Shown here: one piece after another, positions 51,717 through 61,339 of the stretch | How the letters are laid out: the number at the start of each line of letters is the position of its first letter | Position numbering within the stretch: position 1 is the stretch's first letter | Origin: Kumtagia sp963839725 | GTDB taxonomy: Bacteria; Pseudomonadota; Alphaproteobacteria; Rhizobiales; Rhizobiaceae | Direction: 5' to 3' | Assembly: GCA_963839725.1 (NCBI GenBank) | Contig: CAWIWT010000031.1 | Coordinates: forward strand, 62,001 to 126,000 | Length of the DNA stretch: 64,000 nt | Position numbers and translations under genes: made by a program | The notes under the pieces: generated by a model | What the model was told of the DNA's origin: nothing | What the model saw: the letters and a program-made list of their open reading frames with translations, nothing else | Database searches by the model: none

Positions 51717-53150
51717 GTGCGCCAGTCAGCAGCGTCCCGATTCCAGTTTGCGTTGAAGTTTCTCAGGTCGATCTTCACGGGTGTTCTTGCCGTGACGTTA
51801 AGTCTGGGTATCAGCGCCGCCTCGGCCGCAAACTCCCGCTACGCCGCGATCGTGATCGACGCCAACACCGGCAAGACGCTGTTTTCCGCCAATGCCGGCG
51901 CCCGCCGCTACCCGGCCTCGCTCACAAAGATGATGACGCTCTACCTCACCTTCGAGGCCCTAAAGCGCGGCGAAATCAAAAAGAACACACCGGTTCGGTT
52001 TTCTGCGAAGGCGGCTTCGCAGGCACCGACCAAGCTTGGTGTCCGCGCCGGCGGATCGATCTCGGTGGAGACTGCGATCTTCTCGCTTGTCACCCGTTCC
52101 GCCAACGATTCATCGGTGGCCCTCGCCGAAATGCTCGGCGGGTCGGAGGCCGGCTTTGCCCGCATGATGACGACGAAGGCGCGTAGCCTCGGCATGACCG
52201 GTACGGTCTTCCGCAACCCGCACGGCCTGCCGAACACGGCGCAGTTCACGACGGCGCGGGACATGGCTACGCTCGGCATCGCGCTGCGCGAACATTTTCC
52301 GCAGTACTATTCCTATTTCTCCGTTCGCTCGTTCAAACATGGCCGCCAGCGCATCGCCAACCACAACCGCCTGCTTGGCAAGGTCAAGGGCGTCGATGGG
52401 ATCAAGACCGGCTACACGCGCGCTTCCGGCTTCAACCTCGTCTCGTCGGTAACCGATGGAGACCGCCGCATCGTTGCGGTCGTCATGGGTGGCAAGAGCG
52501 GCTCGGCCCGCGACCGCCACATGGCGGACCTGATTGCCAAATACATGCCGAAGGCCTCTTCGCGGAAGAGCGGCCCACTGATCGCCAAAGGTGACAGCGC
52601 CTCGTTTGCGTCACTTGCGGAAGCTGTCCTGCCGAAGAAAAAGCCGGAGCCCGTCGTAAGCTTGGCCGAGGAAAAAGAAGTGGCCGCATCCGACGAGGCT
52701 GGTGCAGGCGAAGAGGACATCGCGGAAGTCGCCGCGGAGCCAATGGAGCCCACGAAGGCTCAGCGGAAGCAGAAGCAAAAACAGATCATCGAAACCGAGA
52801 CGACGGTGGTCGAGCAGGCTTACGCCGAGCCAGCGCCGCGCCCATCGGCCGACCTCGATGCCGTCGCGACGGCCTCTGTCGATAAATCCGCTGCGTCGGA
52901 GCCATCCGGCTGGGTGATCCAGATCGCTTCTTCGCCCAGCAAGGCCGAGGCGAGTGCCGCCCTCGACGCCGCCAAGAACAAGGCCTCCGCGGTGCTGGCC
53001 TCTGTATCCAGCTATACGGTACCCTTCAACAAGGGCGGCGTGACCTACCATCGCGCCCGCTTCGGCGGTTTCGATTCCAAAACGGTTGCAATGAAGACCT
53101 GCAACCAGCTGAAGAAGAAGCGGATCGCTTGTTACGCGGTCCAGAACTGA
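51717..53150 (+). CDS. D-alanyl-D-alanine carboxypeptidase with C-terminal SPOR domain
   Basis: 477 residues from a GTG. A signal peptide (FTGVLAVTLSLGISAASA, then AN) is followed by the S11 peptidase domain: SLTK holds the nucleophile of the SxxK motif, RSAND the SxN motif, and IKTGYTRASG the KTG motif. It trims the last D-alanine of peptidoglycan peptides in the periplasm. A ~120-residue acidic/lysine linker leads to a SPOR-like domain at about 405-477 (GWVIQIASSPSKAEASAALD, ending ITCYAVQN-like), which in other proteins binds denuded glycan at the septum. So this enzyme probably acts at division sites. Confidence 0.9.
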   Translation: MRQSAASRFQFALKFLRSIFTGVLAVTLSLGISAASAANSRYAAIVIDANTGKTLFSANAGARRYPASLTKMMTLYLTFEALKRGEIKKNTPVRFSAKAASQAPTKLGVRAGGSISVETAIFSLVTRSANDSSVALAEMLGGSEAGFARMMTTKARSLGMTGTVFRNPHGLPNTAQFTTARDMATLGIALREHFPQYYSYFSVRSFKHGRQRIANHNRLLGKVKGVDGIKTGYTRASGFNLVSSVTDGDRRIVAVVMGGKSGSARDRHMADLIAKYMPKASSRKSGPLIAKGDSASFASLAEAVLPKKKPEPVVSLAEEKEVAASDEAGAGEEDIAEVAAEPMEPTKAQRKQKQKQIIETETTVVEQAYAEPAPRPSADLDAVATASVDKSAASEPSGWVIQIASSPSKAEASAALDAAKNKASAVLASVSSYTVPFNKGGVTYHRARFGGFDSKTVAMKTCNQLKKKRIACYAVQN

Positions 53151-53222
53151 GTGAGCGGAGGCTCTGTTCGAGCCTTCGGTGAGTGAGCAGTCATTCCGAA
53201 CTTGTATTGTGTATCGGGAGAG

Positions 53223-53921
53223 TTAGTGGTGATTAGCGAGAAGGACGTCCTTGGCCTCGTTGATGCGCGCCGCCAGGAACGAGGTCCCTCCGAGGTCGGG
53301 GTGCAGGCGTTGCATCAGGCGGCGATGCGCCTTGCGGATATCCGCAGGGGAGGCCCCCGCTTCAAGACCAAGGATCTCGTAGGCCTCCTGCTTAGTCATG
53401 GGGCCCGAACCTGGCGTAACTCCTTTCCCGCCACCAACATCCGCCTTCGCGTCGTCGCGCCAGACGGGAAAACGGCCGTCAAGATACGTCTCAAGTAGCC
53501 GGCGGCTCTCCGCGTCGTCCTTCAGGTCAGCGTAGAGCTCCCTGAGTTCCCTCAACGACATGGTGCTAAGCACCCGCTGCTCATGACGGCCGGCCAGCAC
53601 GACACCCTCCAAGCCGCCCGTGTCGTGTTCCAGTTCCATTTCGAGTGCCGCCGTCCGCACACTCGACCGCTTGCCGGGCGTCTTCGGCTTTGCTGGCGCA
53701 CTCATCCTCGACGCGCCATACCAGGCGAGCGCGGTGGAAAGAAGTAGCCCCCCTACCCCTGCCCTGCCGACCAGCAGCAGCACCAAGCCGAACAGCGCCA
53801 GCACGAATGGACCCGCCGAGCGCACCGTTCGCGCCAGTTGAGCCGCGTCCGATTTCAGAAAGGCCTTCAGCAGAAACAGCAGGACCAGAAGCGCCGCCAG
53901 CCCGCCAATCAGATAAGTCAT
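53223..53921 (-). CDS. Membrane-anchored J-domain protein
   Basis: 232 residues. Two N-terminal membrane helices (3-22 and 38-60) are followed by a cytosolic linker and a C-terminal J domain: MTKQEAYEILGLEAGASPAD and RKAHRRLMQRLHPDLGGTSF, with the HPD motif that stimulates DnaK's ATPase. The order matches TIM14/DjlA-type co-chaperones found in alphaproteobacteria. Its start overlaps the end of the VWA gene by four bases, so the two are translated together. Confidence 0.88.
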   Translation of the reverse strand: MTYLIGGLAALLVLLFLLKAFLKSDAAQLARTVRSAGPFVLALFGLVLLLVGRAGVGGLLLSTALAWYGASRMSAPAKPKTPGKRSSVRTAALEMELEHDTGGLEGVVLAGRHEQRVLSTMSLRELRELYADLKDDAESRRLLETYLDGRFPVWRDDAKADVGGGKGVTPGSGPMTKQEAYEILGLEAGASPADIRKAHRRLMQRLHPDLGGTSFLAARINEAKDVLLANHH

Positions 53922-54637
53922 CTCGACGCACGCATGTGTTCGATCAACATCCGGTCCTCAGGCAGGTTGCGCGCCTCCAGCGCTTTCAAACCGCCGGCTG
54001 CAAAGACTGCCACCGATGACAAGAGTTTCGCAAGCCTCGCCGCCGCGTTGCGATCGAAGCGGAACCATGCTCCTTTCGACAGCCGGGCGATCTCCCGGAA
54101 TGCCGCCTCGGCGGTCGAATTGCTGCCCTCCTGGAACACAAAAACAGGAACGCCGCGCAGGCCCAGCCGCCCTGCCTGTTCGGCCAATGCGTCGATCTCT
54201 TCTTCCATCGCATCGCCGATATAGACCAGCGCATCGACCTTTTGCCGTATTGTTTCCTTCAACGTGTGCGCCAGCACCTTGCCGATCTGGGTGTTGCCGG
54301 CGCGGCAGTCGATCTGCGTCATCAGGTCTTTGAGAGAGGCGGTATCGCGCACGAACTTGGAGGAGCGACACTCCGCAAGCCCGCGGAAGTAAGTAAGCTG
54401 CACTTCCAAGCCGCCGCTCTTGCCTGCGGCATCGAACATTTCGCCCTGCAGCCGGCAGGCCATATCCCACGTCGGCTGGCGGCTCATGGTGGCATCCAGC
54501 GCCAGGATCAGGCGCCCGGAGGCTTTGCCTCTGGTGGCAATCGCCGTCTTTGCAAGTCGAACAAACTCATCGATCTCGCGAGACCCTGAGGGGTCGAGCG
54601 ATCCACCGGGACCTGCCGGGCTGATTTCTTTCGCCAT
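53918..54637 (-). CDS. VWA-domain protein
   Basis: 239 residues, no signal or membrane segment. The von Willebrand factor A fold is seen with ASGRLILALDATMSRQPTWD, where the MIDAS DxSxS is altered to DATMS, then YFRGLAECRSSKF and ALVYIGDAMEEEIDALAEQA. It may bind a metal or partner proteins; no enzyme activity is expected. Coupled translation with the J-domain protein suggests that they act together, perhaps in assembly of a membrane complex. Confidence 0.82.
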   Translation of the reverse strand: MAKEISPAGPGGSLDPSGSREIDEFVRLAKTAIATRGKASGRLILALDATMSRQPTWDMACRLQGEMFDAAGKSGGLEVQLTYFRGLAECRSSKFVRDTASLKDLMTQIDCRAGNTQIGKVLAHTLKETIRQKVDALVYIGDAMEEEIDALAEQAGRLGLRGVPVFVFQEGSNSTAEAAFREIARLSKGAWFRFDRNAAARLAKLLSSVAVFAAGGLKALEARNLPEDRMLIEHMRASR

Positions 54638-54729
54638 TCCCTAGAAATGTATCGCGGCTTCCCCGCTTGCAAGTGCGTACTGCACTCCGCCGTCCAAATG
54701 CACCCCGCAGTAACGAAACCGGGACGATT

Positions 54730-55167
54730 TTAGAGGAGACCGAGTTCGGCCAGTTCCTGCCTCAACTTGGGCGGCATTTCGATCAGTCCCGCCCCGCCCT
54801 TGCCGAGATCGGCGGGTGCATCCGTTTGCTTCAGGTACCGCCAACCCTGGAACGCCCGGCGCGGCTGCCATTCGGTACGCACAACCGCTGGGTCGAGAAT
54901 CAGATGACAACGGCCGATGCCTTCGCCATCCACGAACGGCCGTACCTCAAGCAAGCGCTGGCGGCACTGCACCTGCGCCTTGATCACCCAGTAGAGCGAT
55001 CCGCCATCGACAAGCTCGGCACTGCGCGTCGGAACCATGCGGGTCGTGTGAAACTGCTCGGCCGGCTCGCCAGCACGTCTGCGCTCGTCCAGACGGAAGG
55101 CGATCCACTCTTCGAGATCCTCGACGCTGTCGCACCCGACGCAGAGCTTTATGAGGTTGAGAGCCAT
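54730..55167 (-). CDS. DUF1489 family protein
   Basis: 145 residues from ATG 55167 (MALNLIKLCVGCDSVEDLEE). WIAFRLDERRRAGEPAEQFH and GGSLYWVIKAQVQCRQ match DUF1489, an alphaproteobacterial family of small cytosolic proteins of unknown function. The ribosome site is weak; an ATG at 55179 is the alternative. It lies about 90 bases upstream of the VWA gene on the same strand. Confidence 0.85.
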   Translation of the reverse strand: MALNLIKLCVGCDSVEDLEEWIAFRLDERRRAGEPAEQFHTTRMVPTRSAELVDGGSLYWVIKAQVQCRQRLLEVRPFVDGEGIGRCHLILDPAVVRTEWQPRRAFQGWRYLKQTDAPADLGKGGAGLIEMPPKLRQELAELGLL

Positions 55168-55768
55168 GTCTGAGAGCATTAGCGCGCCGGGCGTGGAGGT
55201 CAACGGCGGAGCCGGTTCTCCACAGCCTGGACCACACTTCGGCGCCAAATCGGCAGCAATCCGATCGGATTCAATCCACCTCATTGGATGGCACCGCGCG
55301 CTTACACAGCATGCAAACGTAAGGGCGCCCGGAACACTGCTGATTTCGCCGGTATCGCGACCGAAGCGTCTCTGGGCGGCTTTTTCTGTCGCGATAGACG
55401 CCCGCCGGCCTGTCTGGTTCCGGCACCGCTCTGGAGCGACAAGAATTTCGTGCATTTCGATGAGGGCGACCTCAAGGAAGTGAAGGTCGAACTGGAAAGT
55501 TCACACGGCCGCAGAAGACGGCGACGATTCACCTCGAGACAAACGCTCAGGACCAGCCGTTCCCGTTCTGATGTGACAACCTCAATCCTCAACTCGAACG
55601 TGGCGCTGCCACGCACACGGAGTTTCCCGTGGCCTCCAAGTCCAACAGCAGACACTTGCGAGATTGTCCCGCTTCGATTCTGGTGAAGCGCCCGCGGCAT
55701 TGGTTAGTCGCTGAAGCGGTTCAAGCGCGGGCGAACAACAAGCGCAACTAACTGAAAGCGCGGGCGGC
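55168..55768. other. Stretch without a confident gene
   Basis: 600 bases between the DUF1489 and sdaA genes. Rightward frames at 55151-55483 and 55288-55686 are open but composed mostly of arginine, serine and proline, as shadow frames are. The one protein-like part is FVHFDEGDLKEVKVELESS near 55448-55503. No ribosome site, promoter or terminator stands out. A decayed rightward gene is possible. Confidence 0.35.
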
Positions 55769-57168
55769 TCAGCACTCCACCACATTGACCGCGAGGCCGC
55801 CGAGACTGGTTTCCTTGTACTTCTCGCTCATGTCCAGGCCGGTCTGTCGCATCGTCTCGATTGCCGCATCGAGCGGCACGAAATGCTTGCCGTCGCCCTT
55901 GATCGCCAGCGACGCCGCTGTAACCGCCTTGACCGCCCCAAGCGCGTTGCGCTCGATGCACGGCACCTGCACGAGTCCGCCGACGGGGTCGCAGGTCATT
56001 CCCAGATGGTGTTCGAGCGCGATTTCGGCGGCATTCTCCACTTGCTCAGGCGTACCGCCGAGTACGGCGGCGAGGCCCGCTGCCGCCATCGCCGAGGCGG
56101 AACCCACCTCGCCCTGGCAGCCGACTTCGGCGCCAGAGATCGAGGCGTTGGTCTTGATGATGCCGCCTACGGCAGCAGCGGTAAGCAGGAAGTCGCGAAT
56201 GCCTTCCTGGTTGGCATCGACATGGAAATGCAGCCAGTAGCGCAACACCGCAGGCACGACGCCTGCCGCGCCATTGGTCGGTGCGGTCACGACGCGACCG
56301 CCGGCGGCGTTCTCCTCATTCACCGCCATGGCGTAGATCGACAGCCAGTCATTGGCAAGCAGTGGGTTCGGGCGGTTTTGCCGCCACTCTTCTTCCAGTT
56401 TCTGGTGGAGCGAGCGGGCGCGACGGCGCACTTTCAGCCCGCCGGGCATGATGCCTTCCTGCGACAGTCCGCGCTCGATGCAACCGCGCATAGCGCCCCA
56501 AATGGCGTCGAGGCCAGCGTCGAGCTGTTCGCGCGGCATCACCACTTCCTCATTGGCGCGCTTCATCTCAGCGATGGTGAGGCCGCTTTTCTCGCCATCG
56601 ACAGCATTTCGGCGGCATTCGCAAACGGATACGGCACGCGCGGGCCGGCCGCCCTGGCTGTACCGCCTTTCATCCGCTGCAACTCTTCCTCGGAAACGAC
56701 GAAGCCGCCGCCGATCGAATAGTAGACACGGCGGAGGACCAGGTGATCGTCGGTATCGTAGGCGAAGAAAGTCATCCCGTTGGCGTGGCCAGGCAGCGGG
56801 GTTTTCTTGTCCAGCACCAGATCAGTGGCCGGGTCGAACCGGTATGACGGATGGCCTGGGGGCGAAATGCGCTTCTCGGCCTTGATCTGTTCTATCTGGG
56901 CATCGGATTTGTCGGGATCGACGGTGATCGGTGTCTCGCCAGCAAGCCCGAGGATGACCGCCCGATCCGAGCCATGACCGATGCCGGTGTAAGCGAGCGA
57001 TCCGTGCATGCTGGCAGCGATGCGACCAACCTTGGTGCCCGCCGGGCGCGGCCATTCGTTACCGGCGATCTCGTCGAGAAAGCGCCGCGCCGCCGTCATC
57101 GGGCCCATCGTGTGCGAACTCGACGGCCCGATGCCGATCTTGAACAGGTCGAATACCGACAGAAACAA
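55769..57168 (-). pseudogene. sdaA: L-serine ammonia-lyase, split by one base
   Basis: Deaminates serine to pyruvate with a 4Fe-4S cluster. A TTG at 57168 with GGAG at 8 bases gives the usual start MFLSVFDLFKIGIGPSSSHT. The first frame (beta domain, about 200 residues) ends ARKAASPSLR; the second starts MKRANEEVV and holds the alpha domain with cluster cysteines in EVGCQGEVGS and LGMTCDPVGGLVQVPC. Adding one A to the AAAA run near 56590 restores SGLTIAEMKRANEE and an intact 466-residue protein. As it stands, the two frames overlap by ATGA, so coupled translation into two subunits, as in Bacillus SdaAB/SdaAA, cannot be ruled out. Confidence 0.88.
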
Positions 57169-57402
57169 TCGCGACACTCCCGCAAGGCTGGTGGGTATCC
57201 GATACAATTAGCGGCAACGCCTGCCGCTACGCTTACATATCGGCCTTTCTCAGCCTTACCGCTAGGCCAACGCCGAACTCTGGTTTCCTGGCGGCGACAT
57301 AGACTTGAAAACCGCCGAAAGTCGCTGCCCGATCACTGGCGTGGATCTATCATACGAAACAAGCGACTTGGCCGGTTCGACCTGTCGCCGTAAAGTCCGC
57401 GC

Positions 57403-58152
57403 ATGGCCAACACTCTCATTCTCTCACCTGCCGATTTTATCGCTCTCGCATTCTTCATGGCGGTGTGGGTGTTTCATGCTCTTGCCGCGGGCGGATACGT
57501 TTTCAGGCGCATTTCGCTGACGACGGCCATGAACGCCCAGCGCGTCGCATGGATGCATACGATGGGCCGGCGCGAACTGCGCATGATCGACACCAGCATC
57601 ATGGTGGGCCTGCAGCAGGGCACCGCTTTCTTTGCCTCCAGCGCATTGTTTGCCATCGGCGGTTGTTTCGCGCTGCTCAATTCGTCGGATCAGGTGCTGA
57701 TGATCGTCACCGAACTTCCGCTCGCGGCGGAGCTTTCGCGCCAGGCATTCGAGCTCAAGATCATCGGCCTGATCGCGATCCTCGCTTACGCCTTTTTCAA
57801 GTTCGGCTGGTCGTACCGGCTGTTCAATTATTGCTCGATCCTGATTGGCGCGGTGCCGATGCATAAGGATGGCGCGCACGATCCGGCGGAGATGGAAGCC
57901 GCGATCCAGCGCTCGGCTCGCATGAACATGCTAGCCGGGACGCATTTCAACGCCGGCCTGCGCGGCATCTTCTTTTCGATCAGCTATCTCGGCTGGTTCG
58001 TGAACCCGCTTGTCTTCACGCTCACGACCTGCCTGCTGTTTGCCGTCTTGCTTCGCCGCCAGTTCTTTTCGGAGGCCCGAAACGTCGCCGTTTCCGGCGT
58101 GTCCTATTCCGTTTCGGCGAAAGGCGAGTCGATTCGCCCCGACAGCCAATAG
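57403..58152 (+). CDS. DUF599 membrane protein
   Basis: 249 residues with four or five hydrophobic helices. RVAWMHTMGRRELRMIDTSI and MVGLQQGTAFFASSALFAIG, and later FKFGWSYRLFNYCSILIGAV, are the conserved blocks of DUF599 integral membrane proteins. Function unknown. Its 3' end overlaps the convergent ElyC-type gene by 49 bases. Confidence 0.85.
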   Translation: MANTLILSPADFIALAFFMAVWVFHALAAGGYVFRRISLTTAMNAQRVAWMHTMGRRELRMIDTSIMVGLQQGTAFFASSALFAIGGCFALLNSSDQVLMIVTELPLAAELSRQAFELKIIGLIAILAYAFFKFGWSYRLFNYCSILIGAVPMHKDGAHDPAEMEAAIQRSARMNMLAGTHFNAGLRGIFFSISYLGWFVNPLVFTLTTCLLFAVLLRRQFFSEARNVAVSGVSYSVSAKGESIRPDSQ

Positions 58153-58901
58153 GCGAACAGACCGATCCATTCCCTCACCGCGGTAGTCGTGGTCTGCAGG
58201 GAATCGAGCGGGTTATCTACAAATAGCCCAACTCCTTCGCGTCCGCTGGTACGATAGTCCACCGGCCAAGCCACGACCGGGAAGCCGGCCTTGCGGAAGA
58301 TCGCTATCGAACGCGGCATGTGATAGGCGGAGGTAACCAGCAGCCAAGTCTCGCCGGGCGCCGGCGTGACGATGCGCTTGGTGAATATCGCATTCTCGAA
58401 GGTATCGCGCGACTCGGTTTCGAGGATCAGGCGATCCGGCGAAACGCCCAGTGCTTCAAGCAAGCGCGGCGCGGTCTTGCCGTCACCCTCGCCTTCAATG
58501 ACAAGCTCGCCGACGCCGCCAGTGATGACGACGCGAGCTTCAGGGTAGCGGCGCGCGAGTGCAGCCGCCTCGATGAAACGGTCGCCGCCGGAATTCACCT
58601 CGTAGCCGCCGCGCGCCAGGTTGATCGCGCCCTCCAGCCCACCGCCGAGCACGACGATCCCGTCGACATGGCCGGGCGTCGGATCCGGCCGCGCATAGTG
58701 CTGCTCCAGCGGCGTGATCATCATGTGGCCGAGAGACGTCCAGGCCGACACAACGAGGATGACAAACCCGCCGAAGATTCCGACCGTCATCAGCTTGCGC
58801 CAGCGCAACAGCCCCGCGACGATGCCTGTCGCAAGGAGCAGGATCGCAAGATTGAGCGGCTGGATCAGCAGCCAGGAGATCTTGGCGAGGTGGAAGAACA
58901 T
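58104..58901 (-). CDS. YdcF/ElyC-family DUF218 membrane protein
   Basis: 265 residues. Two N-terminal membrane helices (about 10-33 and 38-58), then a periplasmic DUF218 domain: DGIVVLGGGLEGAINLARGG, ARVVITGGVGELVIEGEG, ILETESRDTFENAIFTK and TSAYHMPRSIAIFRKAG. In E. coli ElyC of this layout supports peptidoglycan synthesis via the undecaprenyl phosphate carrier. The long 3' overlap with the convergent DUF599 gene is real by both frames. Confidence 0.87.
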   Translation of the reverse strand: MFFHLAKISWLLIQPLNLAILLLATGIVAGLLRWRKLMTVGIFGGFVILVVSAWTSLGHMMITPLEQHYARPDPTPGHVDGIVVLGGGLEGAINLARGGYEVNSGGDRFIEAAALARRYPEARVVITGGVGELVIEGEGDGKTAPRLLEALGVSPDRLILETESRDTFENAIFTKRIVTPAPGETWLLVTSAYHMPRSIAIFRKAGFPVVAWPVDYRTSGREGVGLFVDNPLDSLQTTTTAVREWIGLFAYWLSGRIDSPFAETE

Positions 58902-58925
58902 CTGTTCAGGCCACAGCCACAGCGC

Positions 58926-60494
58926 CTACCACCATTTCTCCGGTTCGAAGCGCCCAGCCGCCTGCTCGATGACGTGAGCGGTCTGGAACAACGTCTCCTC
59001 GTCGAACGGACGGCCGATAAGCTGCAAGCCAAGCGGAAGGCCATGCGCGTCGAGGCCGGCGGGCACCGCGATGCCCGGCAGACCGGCCATGTTCACTGTG
59101 ACCGTGAAAATGTCGTTGAGGTACATCTTCACCGGATCGGACGCCATGTCTTCGTCGGCGATGCCGAAGGCGGAGGATGGCGTCGCCGGCGTAAGGATCA
59201 CGTCGACTCCAGCGTCGAACACCTTCTCGAAGTCGCGCTTGATCAGGTTGCGCACCTTCTGCGCCTGAAGATAGTAGGCGTCATAGTAGCCCGCCGACAG
59301 CACATAGGTGCCGATCATGATGCGGCGCTTGACCTCGCGGCCAAAACCGGCTGCGCGGGTCTGCTCATACATGTCGACAATGTCCTTGCCCGGCACGCGC
59401 AGCCCATAGCGGACACCGTCATAGCGCGCGAGATTGGACGAGGCTTCGGCCGGCGCCACGATATAATAGGCAGGCAGGGCATACTTTGTATGCGGCAACG
59501 AGATGTCGACGATCTCCGCGCCGGCGTCCTTCAGCCAGGCAATGCCTTTCTGCCAAAGCGCCTCTATATCTTCAGGCATGCCGTCAACGCGGTATTCCTT
59601 CGGGATGCCGACCTTCATTCCCTTCACTGGACGGCCGATCGCCGCCTCGTAGTCGGGCACGGGCAAATCCACCGACGTCGTATCCTTGGCATCCACGGAG
59701 GCCATGGATTTCAACATGATCGCGGCGTCGCGCACGTCGCGCGCGATCGGTCCCGCCTGGTCCAGCGACGACGCGAAGGCAACGACGCCCCAGCGCGAGA
59801 CGCGGCCGTAGGTCGGCTTGATGCCTACCGTGCCAGTGAACGCCGCCGGTTGACGGATAGAGCCGCCGGTATCGGTCGCGGTTGCGCCGGCGCAAAGGAA
59901 GGCCGAAACCGCCGCCGCCGATCCGCCCGACGAGCCGCCCGGCACCAGCCGCATATTGTCGAGCGCCCGCGCCTCGCGGACACCGCCGCCACTGGCGACA
60001 AAGCCGCCGTCGCCCATATGCGTCGTCGGCGTCACCCGGGTTTCGGTGCGATGGCGGCGCCATGGGTTCACCACGGGGCCGTAGTACGATGTCTCGTTGG
60101 ACGAGCCCATGGCGAATTCGTCCATATTCAGCTTGCCGAGCATCACCGCACCGTCGGCCCACAGATTGGACGTCACAGTCGATTCGTAACGGGGCTTGAA
60201 ACCATCGAGGATGTGGCTGCAGGCCTGCGTGTGCACGCCTTCGGTCGCGAACAGATCCTTGACGCCGAGCGGAATGCCTTCGAGCGCCCCACCCTCGCCC
60301 CGCGCCAGCTTCGCGTCCGACGTCCTGGCCATGTCGCGAGCCTTGTCATCAGTGACGGCGACATAGGCGTTGAAGCTTGGGTTGGCGGCGTCGATCGCCG
60401 AAAGGTATGCGTCGGTCAGCTCGGCGGAGGTAATCTCCTTGGCCTTCAGCTTCTTGCGGGCATCCGCGATCGTCAGTCTTGTCAGGTCGGTCAT
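58926..60494 (-). CDS. gatA: Aspartyl/glutamyl-tRNA amidotransferase subunit A
   Basis: 522 residues. Catalytic amidase of GatCAB, which makes Gln-tRNA (and Asn-tRNA) from mischarged tRNA. The Ser-cisSer-Lys triad is in IPLGVKDLFATEG (Lys) and VPGGSSGGSAAAVSA (both Ser), followed by DTGGSIRQPAAFTG. gatC is 468 bases upstream on the same strand, with a GNAT acetyltransferase gene between; gatB is not in the window. Confidence 0.96.
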   Translation of the reverse strand: MTDLTRLTIADARKKLKAKEITSAELTDAYLSAIDAANPSFNAYVAVTDDKARDMARTSDAKLARGEGGALEGIPLGVKDLFATEGVHTQACSHILDGFKPRYESTVTSNLWADGAVMLGKLNMDEFAMGSSNETSYYGPVVNPWRRHRTETRVTPTTHMGDGGFVASGGGVREARALDNMRLVPGGSSGGSAAAVSAFLCAGATATDTGGSIRQPAAFTGTVGIKPTYGRVSRWGVVAFASSLDQAGPIARDVRDAAIMLKSMASVDAKDTTSVDLPVPDYEAAIGRPVKGMKVGIPKEYRVDGMPEDIEALWQKGIAWLKDAGAEIVDISLPHTKYALPAYYIVAPAEASSNLARYDGVRYGLRVPGKDIVDMYEQTRAAGFGREVKRRIMIGTYVLSAGYYDAYYLQAQKVRNLIKRDFEKVFDAGVDVILTPATPSSAFGIADEDMASDPVKMYLNDIFTVTVNMAGLPGIAVPAGLDAHGLPLGLQLIGRPFDEETLFQTAHVIEQAAGRFEPEKWW

Positions 60495-60958
60495 AAGGCG
60501 AGCTTCTTTTCGTAAAAACGGGAAAAGCCGGAATCGGGATAGTCGAGGACGGCGCCGCAGGTGGTGAAGCCAGCGCGCTCGTAGACGCGGTGGGCAGGCT
60601 CGAAACCCGGCGCCTCGCCCGTTTCCAGAACCAGCCGGGAAATGCCTTTTTCGCGCGCAAGGCCCTCGATCTGTTGCAGCAGTGCTGCGCCGACGCGTTG
60701 GCCGCGTACTTCCGGTAGCGTGAACATGCGCTTCACCTCGCCGACGCCATTGCCGTGATCCTTCAGAGCGCCCATGCCGACTGAGCGCCCTCCGGCGCGC
60801 GCCACTAACACCGTGACCGAGGGCTCAGCCATCTGCTCGGCGGTCAGCTGGAACTGAAACTCGCGCGGCGTGAGCGGGATGAGACAGGCGTTCAAATCCG
60901 CGACGAGTGCGCGAACATCATCCTGCAACGGGGTTTCGACAGCAATCTCGACGGTCAT
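60491..60958 (-). CDS. GNAT-family N-acetyltransferase
   Basis: 155 residues from ATG 60958. The acetyl-CoA pocket is VKRMFTLPEVRGQRVGAALL with the RGQRVG loop, then ARVVLETG-like RLVLETGEAPGFEPAHRVYE and the end YPDSGFSRFYEKKLAL. The acceptor is unknown. It lies between gatC (4 bases upstream) and gatA (4-base overlap), so it is in the gat operon, as in other rhizobia. Confidence 0.88.
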   Translation of the reverse strand: MTVEIAVETPLQDDVRALVADLNACLIPLTPREFQFQLTAEQMAEPSVTVLVARAGGRSVGMGALKDHGNGVGEVKRMFTLPEVRGQRVGAALLQQIEGLAREKGISRLVLETGEAPGFEPAHRVYERAGFTTCGAVLDYPDSGFSRFYEKKLAL

Positions 60959-60962
60959 GGAG

Positions 60963-61250
60963 CTACTCCACGACCTTCGGGACGAGGAAGAAGTTTTCGG
61001 CGGAGGCCGGCGCATTCGCGACGATATCGGCGGCCTTGCCGCCATCCGTCACCTTGTCCCGACGCTTTTTCATCGCCATCGGCGTCACTGACGTCATCGG
61101 CTCGACGCCGGAAACATCAACCTCGTTGAGCTGCTCGACGAAACCCAGAATGGCGTTGAGTTCATCGGTCATGCGCTCTGCATCCGCATCGGAAACGGCG
61201 ATGCGGGCAAGACGCGCAACGCGCTTCACGGTTTTGAGATCGACGGACAT
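60963..61250 (-). CDS. gatC: Aspartyl/glutamyl-tRNA amidotransferase subunit C
   Basis: 95 residues, the normal length. MSVDLKTVKRVARLARIAVS and LNAILGFVEQLNEVDVSGVE, then a C-terminal segment with RRDKVTDGGKAADIVANAP and FFLVPKVVE, match GatC, which wraps around GatA and steadies the complex. First gene of gatC-GNAT-gatA. Confidence 0.95.
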   Translation of the reverse strand: MSVDLKTVKRVARLARIAVSDADAERMTDELNAILGFVEQLNEVDVSGVEPMTSVTPMAMKKRRDKVTDGGKAADIVANAPASAENFFLVPKVVE

Positions 61251-61339
61251 GCGTGCCTCGGGCAGGGTCTTTGGATTGGTGGCAACGGGCTATAGCGGCG
61301 GGATGTTTTGCGCGCAACTGTGGTGGCCGCTTAACGCCG

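Noticed and set aside
55288..55686. 132-codon rightward gene between DUF1489 and sdaA
   Set aside because: No ribosome site, arginine/serine-rich composition and no recognised family; only a 20-residue stretch looks protein-like.
58320..60515. 731-codon rightward open frame opposite gatA and the DUF218 gene
   Set aside because: Rich in arginine, histidine and alanine as expected of an antisense shadow; gatA motifs on the other strand are unmistakable.
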